Below the pieces are notes generated by a model. That model made no database searches. It was given only the letters and a program-made list of their open reading frames with translations, and was not told the DNA's origin. A stretch of DNA of 64,000 nt, taken from contig NZ_CP149571.1 in assembly GCF_037890695.1 (NCBI RefSeq), positions 2,324,001 through 2,388,000 of the forward strand. The letters are read 5' to 3'. The position numbers and the translations under genes were made by a program. Below are positions 9,565-18,751 of this stretch, one piece after another. Positions within the stretch are counted from its first letter, which is position 1. Each line of letters begins with the position of its first letter. The DNA comes from Aeromonas jandaei (GTDB lineage Bacteria > Pseudomonadota > Gammaproteobacteria > Enterobacterales > Aeromonadaceae).

Positions 9565-10394
9565 TCTTCTGGTTGGCCCGTAGTACGGGTCTGTTCATGA
9601 TCCCGCTTGCTGCAAACGGGACGCTTGCCAAGCTGGCGCTCCACGCTGTCGAGCATCTGGTTGTAGGCCAGCGCCAGCCGGCCAATCTCGTCACCATCGT
9701 CCCCCTCCAGCCGGTGGCCGAAGTCATGCATGTCGGTGGCTTCTTCCATCGAGCGGGTCAGCTGGTTGAGGGGGCGGACGATCCAGGTGCGGATGACCCA
9801 GAGGGTCAGCAGCAGCCCCAGCCCGAAGATGCCGGTGAGGATCAGCGCCGAGGTGAGGATATTCTGCTCGACCCGGGTAAAGAGGGAGTCGAGAGAGTAA
9901 TCAAAACGGACGGCGCCGAGCACGGTATTCTCCGGCACCAGATGGCAGCTGGTGCAGTCTGTGCCGCGAAAATCCTTCTTGGCCAGCAGCGGACGGGTCA
10001 CTACCAGCCGGCTGTGCATGCCGTTGTGCACCACCTCCAGGCTCCCTTTGCCCGCCAGCGCCAGCTGGTCATAGTCATCCTTGCCCTGCTCTGCTGGGCG
10101 CCCCGGCCCGAACTGTTTGCTTACCGCGTCGCCACGGACGATGCGGGCATCCTCCACATGAGCGTGCTCGAGAAACTTGGCGCGCAGGGTGTCGCGGGCA
10201 TCCATCTTGCCGGTCAGCATCAGCATGTTGAGGCCGTCGAAGTAGGCTTCGGTCTGCTCCTGACTCTGCTCCTTGATGAGGCTCAGGATGAGATCGCGCT
10301 CGCGCACCGCCTGATAGGCGGCGGAGAAGACCAGTACCATAGAGAAGATGAAGAGCAGGAAAAAGTTGATTTTGGCAGCAATGGAGAGGCGCAT
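9561..10394 (-). CDS. Membrane sensor-like protein with heme c motif and HAMP domain, no output domain
   Basis: A 277-residue protein. An N-terminal membrane segment (about residues 8-28) is followed by a periplasmic domain of about 150 residues, with a CTSCH heme c attachment motif at Cys147, Cys150 and His151. A second membrane segment lies near residues 182-203. A HAMP domain follows (VIRTWIVRPLNQLTRSMEEA onwards, to about 255) and the chain stops roughly 20 residues later. Chemoreceptors and sensor kinases with this arrangement normally continue into a signalling domain, which is absent here, and no lost domain is visible downstream. The start at 10394 is ATG; a TTG two codons upstream is possible. 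A redox, NO or O2 sensor role is inferred from the heme motif only. Confidence 0.75.
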   Translation of the reverse strand: MRLSIAAKINFFLLFIFSMVLVFSAAYQAVRERDLILSLIKEQSQEQTEAYFDGLNMLMLTGKMDARDTLRAKFLEHAHVEDARIVRGDAVSKQFGPGRPAEQGKDDYDQLALAGKGSLEVVHNGMHSRLVVTRPLLAKKDFRGTDCTSCHLVPENTVLGAVRFDYSLDSLFTRVEQNILTSALILTGIFGLGLLLTLWVIRTWIVRPLNQLTRSMEEATDMHDFGHRLEGDDGDEIGRLALAYNQMLDSVERQLGKRPVCSKRDHEQTRTTGQPED

Positions 10395-10571
10395 GAGCAA
10401 TCTTTCTTGATGGTAAAACCGCAGCAGTCTACCCCTCTTGGCGCCTCAGGTCTGGTGTTTTGCTCACATTCCGGCAAGTGAACGGGGTGTGAGGTGCATA
10501 AACTTGCCCTCTTTATATATCAAATGGGGATGCCACAGACGGGCGGCCGGTGAGGCCACCCGCGATGATGT

Positions 10572-11846
10572 TTAAAACTCGCCCTCGGCAATCGCCTGGC
10601 TGATGGCACCGGTCAACACCCGCAGCTCTTCGGGGGTGATAACGAAGGGGGGCATGAGGTAGACCAGCTTGCCAAAGGGGCGGATCCAGGCGCCCAGTTC
10701 GACAAACTTGCGCTGGATGCGCGCCACGTCCACCCGCTCCTTCATCTCCACCACCCCGATGGCGCCGAGCACCCGTACATCCGCGACCGCCGGGTTGAGG
10801 GTCAGCTCCACCAGCTCGGTACGCAGCTGGTGTTCGATGGCGCGCACCCGCTCCTGCCACGGCGAGGCGAGCAGCAACTCGATGGAGGCGTTGGCCACCG
10901 CGCAGGCAAGCGGATTGCCCATAAAGGTGGGACCGTGCATAAAGACGCCCGCCTTGCCGTCACAGATGGTGCGGGCGACATGCTCGGTGGTGAGGGTTGC
11001 CGAGAGGGTGAGGTAGCCGCCGGTGAGCGCCTTGCCCAGACACATGATGTCGGGAGTGATGCCGGCCCAGTCGCAGGCAAACAGCTGGCCGGTGCGGCCA
11101 AAGCCGGTGGCTATTTCGTCGGCGATGAGCAGCACGCCGAATTCGTCGCACAGGGCTCGTACCCACTGCAGGTAGCGGGGATGGTAGAAGCGCATGCCGC
11201 CAGCCCCTTGCACGATGGGCTCAAGCACGATGGCGGCGATCTCCTCGTGATGATCCGCCATGAGTGCGGCCAGCTCCACCACGCACTGCTCGTCCCACTC
11301 GGCGTGGAAGCGACAGCTGGGCGCTTGGACAAAATAGTGCTCGGGCAGGAATCCCTTGTAGAGCTCGTGCATGCCGCCATCCGGGTCGCAGACGCTCATG
11401 GCACCGAAGGTGTCGCCGTGATAGCCGCTGCGCAGGGCGACAAATTTGGCTCTGGGCGTCCCTTTGGCGTGCCAGTACTGCTGCGCCATCTTGAGCGCCA
11501 CTTCCACTGCCACCGAGCCGGAATCGGCCAGAAAGACTCGATCCAGCCCCTTCGGAGTGATCTCCACCAGCTTGCGGCAGAGCTCGACCGCCGGGGCGTG
11601 GGTGAGGCCGCCAAACATCACGTGGGACATCTTGCCGAGCTGGGCGGTGGCGGCGGCGTCCAGTTCCGGCACCTGATAGCCGTGCACGCAAGCCCACCAT
11701 GAGCTCATGCCATCCACCAGTTCACGGCCATCGCTGAGGCTGATCTTCACCCCCTTGGCGCTGGCCACTTCATAGCAGGGCAGGGGGTGAGTGAGAGAGG
11801 TGTAGGGGTGCCACACATGGTGCAGGTCAAATTCTTGGTTGGTCAT
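10572..11846 (-). CDS. bioA: Adenosylmethionine-8-amino-7-oxononanoate aminotransferase
   Basis: A 424-residue PLP-dependent class III aminotransferase. It converts 7-keto-8-aminopelargonate (KAPA) to 7,8-diaminopelargonate using S-adenosylmethionine as amino donor. The N-terminus HVWHPYTSL, the [15 protein letters not shown] segment, the [12 protein letters not shown] metal-free PLP-binding loop and the [10 protein letters not shown] motif with Lys272 as Schiff-base lysine are all present. The start at 11846 gives the family N-terminus although no strong ribosome-binding site precedes it. It is divergent from bioBFCD across a shared operator region. Confidence 0.97.
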   Translation of the reverse strand: MTNQEFDLHHVWHPYTSLTHPLPCYEVASAKGVKISLSDGRELVDGMSSWWACVHGYQVPELDAAATAQLGKMSHVMFGGLTHAPAVELCRKLVEITPKGLDRVFLADSGSVAVEVALKMAQQYWHAKGTPRAKFVALRSGYHGDTFGAMSVCDPDGGMHELYKGFLPEHYFVQAPSCRFHAEWDEQCVVELAALMADHHEEIAAIVLEPIVQGAGGMRFYHPRYLQWVRALCDEFGVLLIADEIATGFGRTGQLFACDWAGITPDIMCLGKALTGGYLTLSATLTTEHVARTICDGKAGVFMHGPTFMGNPLACAVANASIELLLASPWQERVRAIEHQLRTELVELTLNPAVADVRVLGAIGVVEMKERVDVARIQRKFVELGAWIRPFGKLVYLMPPFVITPEELRVLTGAISQAIAEGEF

Positions 11847-11857
11847 TTGTTGTTCTG

Positions 11858-11891
11858 TTGTCAATTGGTTTGATCTGGTCGGTGTTGACAG
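11858..11891. promoter_or_regulatory. BirA-type biotin operator between bioA and bioB
   Basis: Half-sites TTGTCAATT (11858-11866) and TGTTGACAG (11883-11891) are separated by 16 bases, the same spacing I count in the E. coli bio operator. The inner TGTCAA/TTGACA arms are exact complements. The sequence just after it (GTCTAC) also resembles the E. coli operator flank. Biotinyl-5'-AMP-bound BirA would be the repressor; no birA gene is in the window. Confidence 0.7.
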
Positions 11892-11912
11892 TCTACGCGG
11901 GCTCTCTACACT
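11885..11912 (+). promoter_or_regulatory. bioB promoter
   Basis: TTGACA at 11885-11890 and TACACT at 11907-11912 are separated by 16 bases, a good sigma-70 pattern. The -35 lies inside the right half of the BirA operator. This leaves a leader of roughly 135 bases before bioB, with a CTTGCAAA/TTTGCAAG hairpin at 11990-12010. Confidence 0.65.
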
Positions 11913-11918
11913 AGCCAA
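11890..11918 (-). promoter_or_regulatory. bioA promoter, overlapping the bioB promoter
   Basis: On the minus strand TTGGCT (11918-11913) and TAGACT (11895-11890) are separated by 17 bases. Its -10 touches the right operator half-site and its start point falls within the operator, so one repressor could block both directions as in E. coli. Confidence 0.6.
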
Positions 11919-12054
11919 CAATTTCAGCCACTTGGCTCTGCGCAGATCACTATTCGCACGAGCTCGGCAGCGGGTTTTGCGCTCACGCTCTTGCAAAGAC
12001 CTTTTGCAAGGATGGCGGGCGCAGGATCCCACCAATAACAACCGGAAGCCATGT

Positions 12055-13143
12055 ATGAATGCTCTCACTACGGGCGGTCACGCCCTTCGTCATGACTGGA
12101 CGCTCGCCGAGGTTCAGGCCCTGTTTGCCCTGCCATTCAACGATCTGCTGTTTCAGGCCCAGAGTGTCCACCGCGCCCACTTTGACCCGAACGAAGTGCA
12201 GGTGAGCACCTTGCTCTCCATCAAGACCGGTGCCTGCCCGGAGGATTGCAAATACTGCCCCCAGAGCGCCCGTTATCACACTGGCCTTGAGGCCGAACGG
12301 CTGATGGAGGTGGAGAAGGTGCTGGAGCGGGCCCGCGAAGCCAAGGCCAACGGCTCGTCCCGTTTCTGCATGGGGGCCGCCTGGCGTAACCCCAAAGAGA
12401 AGGACATGCCCTACATCATCCGGATGATCGAGGAGGTGCGCGGGCTCGGCATGGAGACCTGCATGACGCTCGGGATGCTCACCGCCGATCAGGCGGCGCG
12501 TCTGGGGGCTGCGGGGCTCGATTACTACAACCACAACCTCGACACCTCGCCGGAGTTTTACGGCGAGATCATCTCCACCCGTACCTATCAGGATCGGCTC
12601 GATACGCTGGAACATGTACGCAGTGCCGGCATGAAGGTCTGCTCCGGCGGCATCGTCGGCATGGGCGAGCAGGCGAAAGATCGGGCGGGCCTCTTGATGG
12701 CGCTCGCCAACCTGCCGCGCCACCCCGAAAGTGTGCCCATCAACATGCTGGTCAAGGTAAAGGGGACGCCGCTGGAGGATCAGGAGAACCTCGATCCGTT
12801 CGAATTTATCCGCACCATCGCCGTGGCGCGGATCATGATGCCAGCCTCCCATGTACGCCTCTCCGCCGGGCGAGAGAAGATGAACGAGCAGATGCAGGCC
12901 ATGTGCTTTATGGCTGGGGCCAACTCCATCTTCTATGGCTGCAAGCTGCTGACCACCCCCAACCCGGACGAAAACAGCGATATGCAGCTGTTCAAGCGGC
13001 TCGGCATTCGTCCCGCCCAGCGGGCCCAGAAGCCGGATCAGGCCCAAGAAGAGGAGTTGCTGGCCGAGATGAGCCGCCAGAGCGAACCAAGCGATCTCTT
13101 TTATGACGCCACCCGCCCCCGAGCCGGGGCCGCGCAGCCATGA
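12055..13143 (+). CDS. bioB: Biotin synthase
   Basis: A 362-residue radical SAM enzyme that inserts sulfur into dethiobiotin. The radical SAM cysteines are at 61, 65 and 68 (CPEDCKYC), and [12 protein letters not shown] and the late YGCKLLTT segment are family hallmarks. The start at 12055 gives MNALTTGG and has a modest GGAAG seven bases upstream. The C-terminal tail beyond about residue 325 is charged and variable. Its stop overlaps the bioF start (ATGA), which suggests translational coupling. Confidence 0.98.
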   Translation: MNALTTGGHALRHDWTLAEVQALFALPFNDLLFQAQSVHRAHFDPNEVQVSTLLSIKTGACPEDCKYCPQSARYHTGLEAERLMEVEKVLERAREAKANGSSRFCMGAAWRNPKEKDMPYIIRMIEEVRGLGMETCMTLGMLTADQAARLGAAGLDYYNHNLDTSPEFYGEIISTRTYQDRLDTLEHVRSAGMKVCSGGIVGMGEQAKDRAGLLMALANLPRHPESVPINMLVKVKGTPLEDQENLDPFEFIRTIAVARIMMPASHVRLSAGREKMNEQMQAMCFMAGANSIFYGCKLLTTPNPDENSDMQLFKRLGIRPAQRAQKPDQAQEEELLAEMSRQSEPSDLFYDATRPRAGAAQP

Positions 13144-14336
13144 ACGGCCCTGCAGTAACGGGCCCCTTTGGGTTGGGCGCGGCGCTGGTCGAGCGCGAGC
13201 AGGCCGGCCTGCTACGCAGCCGCGTCGTGACCGATGGCGCGAGTGGCGGACGGCTCAGGGTGGCGGGGCACGACTACCTCAACGTTTCCGCCAACGACTA
13301 TCTGGGGCTGGCGGATCACTCTGCCATCAAGACCGCCTTCAAAGCGGGGATTGAGCGCTATGGCGCGGGCTCCGGCGCCTCGCCGCTGGTGACCGGGTAC
13401 AGCCGTGCCCACCAAGAGCTTGAGGAGACCCTGGCCGAGTGGTTGGGGGTGGAGGCGGTGCTGCTCTTCAACTGCGGTTTTTCAGCCAATCAGGCGGTGC
13501 TCAAAGCGCTGCTTGGCAAGGAACACCTGCTGTGGCAGGACAAACTCAACCACGCCTCCCTGCAGGAGATGGGCAGCCAGCTCCCCTGCAAGATGAAGCG
13601 CTTTGCCCACAACGATATGGCGGCCCTTGAACGGCAGCTTGAGCCAAATCGCGGACTGATTGTTTCGGAAGGGGTGTTCAGCATGGATGGTGATCAGGCC
13701 CCCTGGGGTGAACTCGCGGCATTGGCAGCCCGGAGCGGCAACTGGCTGATGATCGACGATGCCCATGGTCTCGGCGTGCTGGGGCCCGAGGGGCGCGGCA
13801 CGCTGGCGGCGCAGGGGGTGAACCCGGCCAGTGTACACATCCAGATGGGCACCTTTGGCAAGGCGCTTGGCGTCGCCGGTGCCTTTGTCGGCGGCAGCCG
13901 CGAGCTGGTGGAGTATCTGGTCAACTTTGCCCGCCACTATGTCTACAGCACCCATATGCCGGCGGCGCAGGCTTGTGCGGTCAGCAAGAGTATCGAATTG
14001 GTACGCGCCGCCGATGAGGCCCGCGCCCATCTTGGTAAGCTCATCGCCCGTTTCCGACAAGGGGCAGAGGCGTTGGGTTGGCAACTCGGGGTCAGCAGTA
14101 CCCCCATCCAGCCGCTGCTGGTGGGGGAGAGCTCTGCTGCTTTGCAACTGGCCGAGCGACTGCGGGATCGCGGTGTCTGGGTTGGCGCCATCCGCCCGCC
14201 CACCGTGCCGGTCGGTACGGCCCGGCTGCGCATTACTCTGAGTGCAGCTCACCGCGAACAGGATGTGGATCGCCTGCTCGATGCCTTGGGTGCCAGCCCT
14301 GCTGCAACAACGGTTGGGGAGGCTTGCCATGGCTGA
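13140..14336 (+). CDS. bioF: 8-amino-7-oxononanoate synthase
   Basis: A 398-residue PLP enzyme of the alpha-oxoamine synthase family that condenses pimeloyl-ACP with L-alanine to give [33 protein letters not shown] and TFGKALG with the Schiff-base Lys241 are visible. A short N-terminal extension and a C-terminal tail of about 15 residues flank the conserved core. The gene overlaps bioB by four bases and bioC by eight bases within one biosynthetic operon. Confidence 0.97.
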   Translation: MNGPAVTGPFGLGAALVEREQAGLLRSRVVTDGASGGRLRVAGHDYLNVSANDYLGLADHSAIKTAFKAGIERYGAGSGASPLVTGYSRAHQELEETLAEWLGVEAVLLFNCGFSANQAVLKALLGKEHLLWQDKLNHASLQEMGSQLPCKMKRFAHNDMAALERQLEPNRGLIVSEGVFSMDGDQAPWGELAALAARSGNWLMIDDAHGLGVLGPEGRGTLAAQGVNPASVHIQMGTFGKALGVAGAFVGGSRELVEYLVNFARHYVYSTHMPAAQACAVSKSIELVRAADEARAHLGKLIARFRQGAEALGWQLGVSSTPIQPLLVGESSAALQLAERLRDRGVWVGAIRPPTVPVGTARLRITLSAAHREQDVDRLLDALGASPAATTVGEACHG

Positions 14337-15144
14337 GCGTTTTCAAACGGTGGACAAGGCGCAGCTCGCTCGTCGTTTCGGGGCGGCGGCTCGTCACTAC
14401 GACGCCCATGCCCGCTTTCAGCAGGAAGTGGGGCTGGCGCTGCTCGAGCTGATGAGCGCGGCCGGTGTACGTGAGGAGCGTCGGGGCTGCGGGCTCGATT
14501 TGGGCTGCGGCACCGGCTTCTTCCTGCCTCATCTTGCCACCCGCTGCGCCGGGCTGACCGGGCTGGATCTCGCCCCCGGCATGCTGGAGCAGGCGGCCCT
14601 GCGCGGCAGCGGCGCCCGACTGGTGTGCGGCGATGCCGAACAGCTCCCCTTTGCCGACAACGCTTTTGACTGGGTATTTTCCAGTCTGGCGCTGCAGTGG
14701 TGCGAGCGACCGGCGCAGGCTTTCGCCGAGCTGCTGCGGGTGGTCAAACCCGGTGGCCAGATCTTCTTCTCCACCCTGCTCGATGAATCGCTCTGGCAAC
14801 TGCGCGCAGCCTGGCAGCAAGTAGATGGCCGAGCCCATGTCAACCGCTTCCTTGGCCTGCCACAATTGGAGCAGGCGTTGTTATCGGCGGGCGCCATTAC
14901 CCCGGGGCTTGAGTGCAGAAACTGGGATCTTGCCTATCTTGAATTGCCGCAGTTGTTGCGCGATCTCAAGGGGATCGGGGCAAATCAGATCAATGATGAG
15001 TGTGCCCGCAGTGCACCGGCCGGACTGAGCGGTCGCGCCAGATTGCAGCGGCTGGCTCAGGCGTATGAAGCATTTCGTCAGCCCGATGGCCAGCTGGTGG
15101 CCAGTTACCGGGTCTGTCTGGGCCGGCTCGGCAAACCTTGCTGA
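14329..15144 (+). CDS. bioC: Malonyl-[ACP] O-methyltransferase
   Basis: A 271-residue SAM-dependent methyltransferase that caps malonyl-ACP as a methyl ester so that fatty acid synthesis can make the pimeloyl chain. Motif I LDLGCGTGFFLP, the acidic GLDLAPGML strand, and CGDAEQLPFADNAFDWVFSS are typical of BioC. The start at 14329 is placed by GGGGAGG six bases upstream and overlaps the bioF end. The carboxylesterase BioH that normally removes the cap is not in this window. Confidence 0.95.
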   Translation: MAERFQTVDKAQLARRFGAAARHYDAHARFQQEVGLALLELMSAAGVREERRGCGLDLGCGTGFFLPHLATRCAGLTGLDLAPGMLEQAALRGSGARLVCGDAEQLPFADNAFDWVFSSLALQWCERPAQAFAELLRVVKPGGQIFFSTLLDESLWQLRAAWQQVDGRAHVNRFLGLPQLEQALLSAGAITPGLECRNWDLAYLELPQLLRDLKGIGANQINDECARSAPAGLSGRARLQRLAQAYEAFRQPDGQLVASYRVCLGRLGKPC

Positions 15145-15206
15145 ACCAGCCAGAGTTATGAGGGGGAGGGGCGCGTTGGGCCCTCTCCTGCCAAGGAGAG
15201 AGCATT

Positions 15207-15884
15207 ATGAAGTCATTCTTTATCACCGGCACCGACACGGACGCAGGCAAGACGCTGGTAGCGCGCACCCTGCTGCGGGAATTCAGCGCACAGGGAATCA
15301 AGTGTGCGGGTTACAAGCCGGTCTCGGCCGGATGTGCCCGCACGCCCGAGGGGCTGCGCAACCTCGATGCCGTCCTGTTGCAGGAGGCGGCGAGCCTGCC
15401 GCTGCCCTACGAGGCGGTCAACCCCTATGCCTACGAGCCGCCGATTGCGCCGCACATCGCGGCCAGCGAGGCGCGCCAGCCCATCAGTCTGCAGGGGCTG
15501 AGCGAGGGGTTGCGCAAGATTGAACAGGCGGGGGCCGAGCTTGCCATCGTCGAGGGGGCGGGGGGCTGGTATCTGCCGCTGGATCGCAAGCACCTGCTGT
15601 CAGACTGGGTGAAGCAGGAGAACATGCCGGTGATTCTGGTGGTGGGGGCCAAGCTTGGCTGCCTCAACCATGCGCTGCTCACCTTCGCCGCCATTCGCAA
15701 CGATCAGCTGCCGGTCGCAGGTTGGGTTATTAATCGGCTGCACAGCTCGATGAGCCACTATCAGGAAAATCTGGACACCCTCAGGGGCTTGTTGCCAGCG
15801 CCGTTTCTGGGGGAAATTCCCTTTATAAACAATCCGTTTGAAGCTAACCTGCAGGGCCGCCTCGATATCTCGCCACTGCTGTGA
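15207..15884 (+). CDS. bioD: Dethiobiotin synthetase
   Basis: A 225-residue P-loop ATP-dependent carboxylase that closes the ureido ring to form dethiobiotin. The P-loop GTDTDAGKT is at residues 8-16, KPVSAGC carries the substrate-binding Lys, and VEGAGGWYLPL is the family glycine-rich loop. It lies 62 bases after bioC, with a possible GGAGAG ribosome-binding site close before the ATG. It completes the bioBFCD unit; no strong terminator follows before htpX. Confidence 0.97.
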   Translation: MKSFFITGTDTDAGKTLVARTLLREFSAQGIKCAGYKPVSAGCARTPEGLRNLDAVLLQEAASLPLPYEAVNPYAYEPPIAPHIAASEARQPISLQGLSEGLRKIEQAGAELAIVEGAGGWYLPLDRKHLLSDWVKQENMPVILVVGAKLGCLNHALLTFAAIRNDQLPVAGWVINRLHSSMSHYQENLDTLRGLLPAPFLGEIPFINNPFEANLQGRLDISPLL

Positions 15885-15995
15885 CGGCATATTCAGCGAA
15901 CATTCATCGAATCTCCCTAAAATGCCATCCATAACATGGTGATAGGGAGGTTCAATGAACCCCGGCCATGTCCGTTATTCTCACAAGGAGTCAAT

Positions 15996-16868
15996 ATGAA
16001 GCGAATAATACTATTCCTGGTGACCAACCTGGCCGTCATGCTGGTGCTGGGGGTGGTACTCAATATCCTGTTCTCGGTTCTGGGTATCAACAAGTCCAGT
16101 ATTTCCGGCCTGTTGGTCTTCTGTGCCGTGTTCGGTTTTGGCGGTTCCTTTATCTCCTTGCTGATGTCCAAGTGGATGGCCAAGCGCAGCTATGGCGTCC
16201 AGGTGATCGAGCAGCCCCGCAACGAGACCGAGCACTGGCTGGTGAGCACTGTGGCCCGTCAGGCCCGTGAAGCCGGGATCCAGATGCCGGAAGTGGGGAT
16301 CTACGACTCTCCCGAGATGAACGCGTTTGCTACCGGTGCTCGCCGCGATGATTCGCTGGTGGCTGTCTCCTCCGGCCTGCTCTACAGCATGAGCCGCGAC
16401 GAGGCGGAAGCGGTGCTGGCCCACGAGGTGAGCCACGTGGCCAACGGCGACATGGTGACCCTGACCCTGATCCAGGGTGTGGTGAACACCTTCGTGATGT
16501 TCTTCGCCCGCATCGTGGCTGGGGTCATCAGCAACTTTTTCAGCTCCAACAACGATGAAGAGAGCAGCAGCACCGGCGGTTTTGCCTACATGATCACCGT
16601 GTTCGTGCTGGAGATGGTGTTTGGCGTACTCGCCTCCATCATCGTCATGTGGTTCAGCCGTCAGCGTGAGTTCCGCGCCGATGCCGGTGCCGCCAAGCTG
16701 GCCGGTCGCGACAAGATGATTGCCGCCCTTGAGCGCCTCTCCCGCGGTGCCGAGCCGCAGCTGGAAGGCTCCATGATGGCCTTTGGCATCAACGGCAAGC
16801 GCTCCATGAGCGAGCTGTTCATGAGCCACCCGCCCATCGAGCAGCGGATCGCCGCCCTGCGCGGTTAA
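15996..16868 (+). CDS. htpX: Membrane zinc endopeptidase HtpX
   Basis: A 290-residue M48 metalloprotease of the inner membrane that takes part in quality control of membrane proteins together with FtsH. Two N-terminal membrane segments (about residues 5-25 and 35-55) precede the zinc motif HEVSH with His143 and His147. Two further hydrophobic segments follow, and the third ligand region lies near [16 protein letters not shown] is seven bases upstream of the ATG. In E. coli the gene responds to Cpx envelope stress; I did not find a clear CpxR box here. Confidence 0.96.
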   Translation: MKRIILFLVTNLAVMLVLGVVLNILFSVLGINKSSISGLLVFCAVFGFGGSFISLLMSKWMAKRSYGVQVIEQPRNETEHWLVSTVARQAREAGIQMPEVGIYDSPEMNAFATGARRDDSLVAVSSGLLYSMSRDEAEAVLAHEVSHVANGDMVTLTLIQGVVNTFVMFFARIVAGVISNFFSSNNDEESSSTGGFAYMITVFVLEMVFGVLASIIVMWFSRQREFRADAGAAKLAGRDKMIAALERLSRGAEPQLEGSMMAFGINGKRSMSELFMSHPPIEQRIAALRG

Positions 16869-16890
16869 TCTCGCCTGTTTTTACCAAGCA

Positions 16891-16917
16891 AAACGGCTGC
16901 CTCGGCAGCCGTTTTTT
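16891..16917 (+). terminator. Terminator after htpX
   Basis: AAACGGCTGC pairs with GCAGCCGTTT around CTCG and is followed by a T run, 22 bases past the htpX stop. It may also serve the convergent gene. Confidence 0.9.
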
Positions 16918-16948
16918 ATTGTCCGCGCGTTATCGCGGCTCGATCACC

Positions 16949-18751
16949 TTATTTGATGACGAGGTTGGTCAGCGGCACTGCGCAGCAGGTGAGGATCTTG
17001 CCCTCGGCCCGCTCGGCGGCGCTGATGGCGGGGGCGTCGGGGTGATCCACCTCGCCAGATACCAGCGTCTGCTTGCAGCTGCCGCAGATGCCGGCGCGGC
17101 AGCTCCAGGGGAGATCTACCCCCTGCTTGCTGGCCTGATCGAGGATGGTGCCCTGATTGTTGCCGGCAAACTCCCGCTCACCGATGCGCAGTTGCACTGG
17201 CTGATGAGCGCGGGCAACCGAGAGAATGGCGCCGCCAAAGCTCTCCTGTCTGATGCGTGTGGCAGGTACGCCGCGCGCTGCCACTTTTGCCGCTGCATCG
17301 GCCATAAAACCGTGGGGGCCGCAGATAAACACCTCCCGTCCGGCCAACCCTTTGACCAGTGCGAGATGCTCATCGCCGAGCCGCCCTTGCTGCCCCTGCC
17401 AGTGACTGTCCGGCTGGCTCAGGATAATGGTGAGGGTCATCCCCTGCTGCGCCATGGCGTGCAGCTCGCTGGCTGCCGGAATATCCGCCTCGCTGCGGCA
17501 CAGGTGCATAAAGTGGACATCGCCAAGCTCGCCGCGCAAGGCCAGAGTACGGGCCATCGCCAGCATGGGGGTGACGCCGGAGCCTGCCGAGAGCAGCAGA
17601 AGCGAGCGCTCGGCACCAAGGTGAAACTCGCCAGCCGGCACTGCGGCCAGCAGGGTGTTGCCCACCTGCATCTGCTGGTGCAGCCAGTGGGAGATGCGAC
17701 CACCCCCTACCTTCTTGACGCTGATGCTGTAGCGCTCCGGCCGATCCGGCGTAGAGCTCAGGGTATAGCGGCGCTGAACCCGCTCGTGTTTGATATCGAG
17801 GCTGATGGGCAGATGCTGGCCCGGCAGGTAGTCGGGCAGTGGCTCGCCATCGGCCGCCTCGAACCAGAAGGTCTCCAGATCCCGCGCCAGCGGTTCGCGG
17901 GCCACGCAGATCAGCTCGCGCTTTTTCGGTGCGCCGTCAGGGTAGGGGGCAGGGCGCTTGCGCTCCAGTACCTCGATCTCGCTACCCGCTTCAATCCAGC
18001 CCTCGTTGAGGGCCACCAGGTTCTGGCCGAAGTAGACCTCGCCATCCTCGCCGCGGCGGTAACGGGTGAGGGTCGCCAGCGGCTCTTTGAGGGCATTGAA
18101 GCGATCGGTGCCCGCTTCCACTGTGGTCATAATGCAGCGGCTGCAGGGCTTGGCGACCTGAAACTCCACCTCGCCGATGCGGATGCGCACCCAGCTGTCC
18201 TCCTCGAAGGGGCGAGTGCCGCTCGCCACCAGATTGGTGCGAAACTGGCTCATCTGGTGCAGCGCATCGGAGCGCAGATTGAGATCCTCAAGGGAGGCCT
18301 GACTTATCAGCAGCAGGGGATAACCGTCGGCAAAGCTGACCCGGGTGCCGGTCTTCTCGCGAAAGCGGTCGGATTCTGTGCCGAGCCAAAGCAGCGCTAC
18401 CGGTTCGCCAGCGACCCGGCTCAGCCAGCTGTCGGCGATGGGGGTGGTATGCAGGGCGGTGAAGCGGTCGCCCCAGACCCCTGTCGCTTGAGGGGCACGG
18501 CTGAAGTCGGACTCTTGCAGGGAGAGAGGCTCGAACCCCGGATAGTTCAGTTGCAGGCCGCCTGCAACTGGAGTTGCAACCACCTGCTGCAATTGGGGGT
18601 GGGTACGGGCGGTGATGAAGGTGCCATCAGGATTGACCACCATGTAGCGGCGATCCCCTGCGAGTCCCTCCTGAGTGACCCGGGCGCGTGTCTGAGGCAT
18701 GCCGGCGGTCGATTTGATGGGGTAGAGGTGAATGCTGTCTAGCCTTGGCAT
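16949..18751 (-). CDS. MOSC domain / FAD-NAD(P)H reductase / [2Fe-2S] ferredoxin fusion (YcbX plus Hcr-like)
   Basis: A 600-residue cytoplasmic fusion. Residues about 1-265 form a YcbX-like beta-barrel and MOSC domain, with LYPIKSTAG at the start and the CSRC motif that should bind the molybdenum cofactor. Residues about 285-510 form a ferredoxin-NADP reductase module with the FAD motif RRYTLSS near 325 and the NAD(P) motif SAGSGVTPMLA. The C-terminal 85 residues hold a plant-type [2Fe-2S] site, CRAGICGSC near residue 549 plus a late CC. E. coli YcbX has only the MOSC and ferredoxin parts and borrows a reductase. The start at 18751 has AAGGA seven bases upstream. A self-contained N-hydroxylated-base or similar reductase is inferred. 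Confidence 0.88.
   Translation of the reverse strand: MPRLDSIHLYPIKSTAGMPQTRARVTQEGLAGDRRYMVVNPDGTFITARTHPQLQQVVATPVAGGLQLNYPGFEPLSLQESDFSRAPQATGVWGDRFTALHTTPIADSWLSRVAGEPVALLWLGTESDRFREKTGTRVSFADGYPLLLISQASLEDLNLRSDALHQMSQFRTNLVASGTRPFEEDSWVRIRIGEVEFQVAKPCSRCIMTTVEAGTDRFNALKEPLATLTRYRRGEDGEVYFGQNLVALNEGWIEAGSEIEVLERKRPAPYPDGAPKKRELICVAREPLARDLETFWFEAADGEPLPDYLPGQHLPISLDIKHERVQRRYTLSSTPDRPERYSISVKKVGGGRISHWLHQQMQVGNTLLAAVPAGEFHLGAERSLLLLSAGSGVTPMLAMARTLALRGELGDVHFMHLCRSEADIPAASELHAMAQQGMTLTIILSQPDSHWQGQQGRLGDEHLALVKGLAGREVFICGPHGFMADAAAKVAARGVPATRIRQESFGGAILSVARAHQPVQLRIGEREFAGNNQGTILDQASKQGVDLPWSCRAGICGSCKQTLVSGEVDHPDAPAISAAERAEGKILTCCAVPLTNLVIK

Noticed and set aside
16919..18742. A 607-codon frame opposite the MOSC fusion
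   Set aside because: The opposite strand encodes three well-defined domains in order; this frame shows none.
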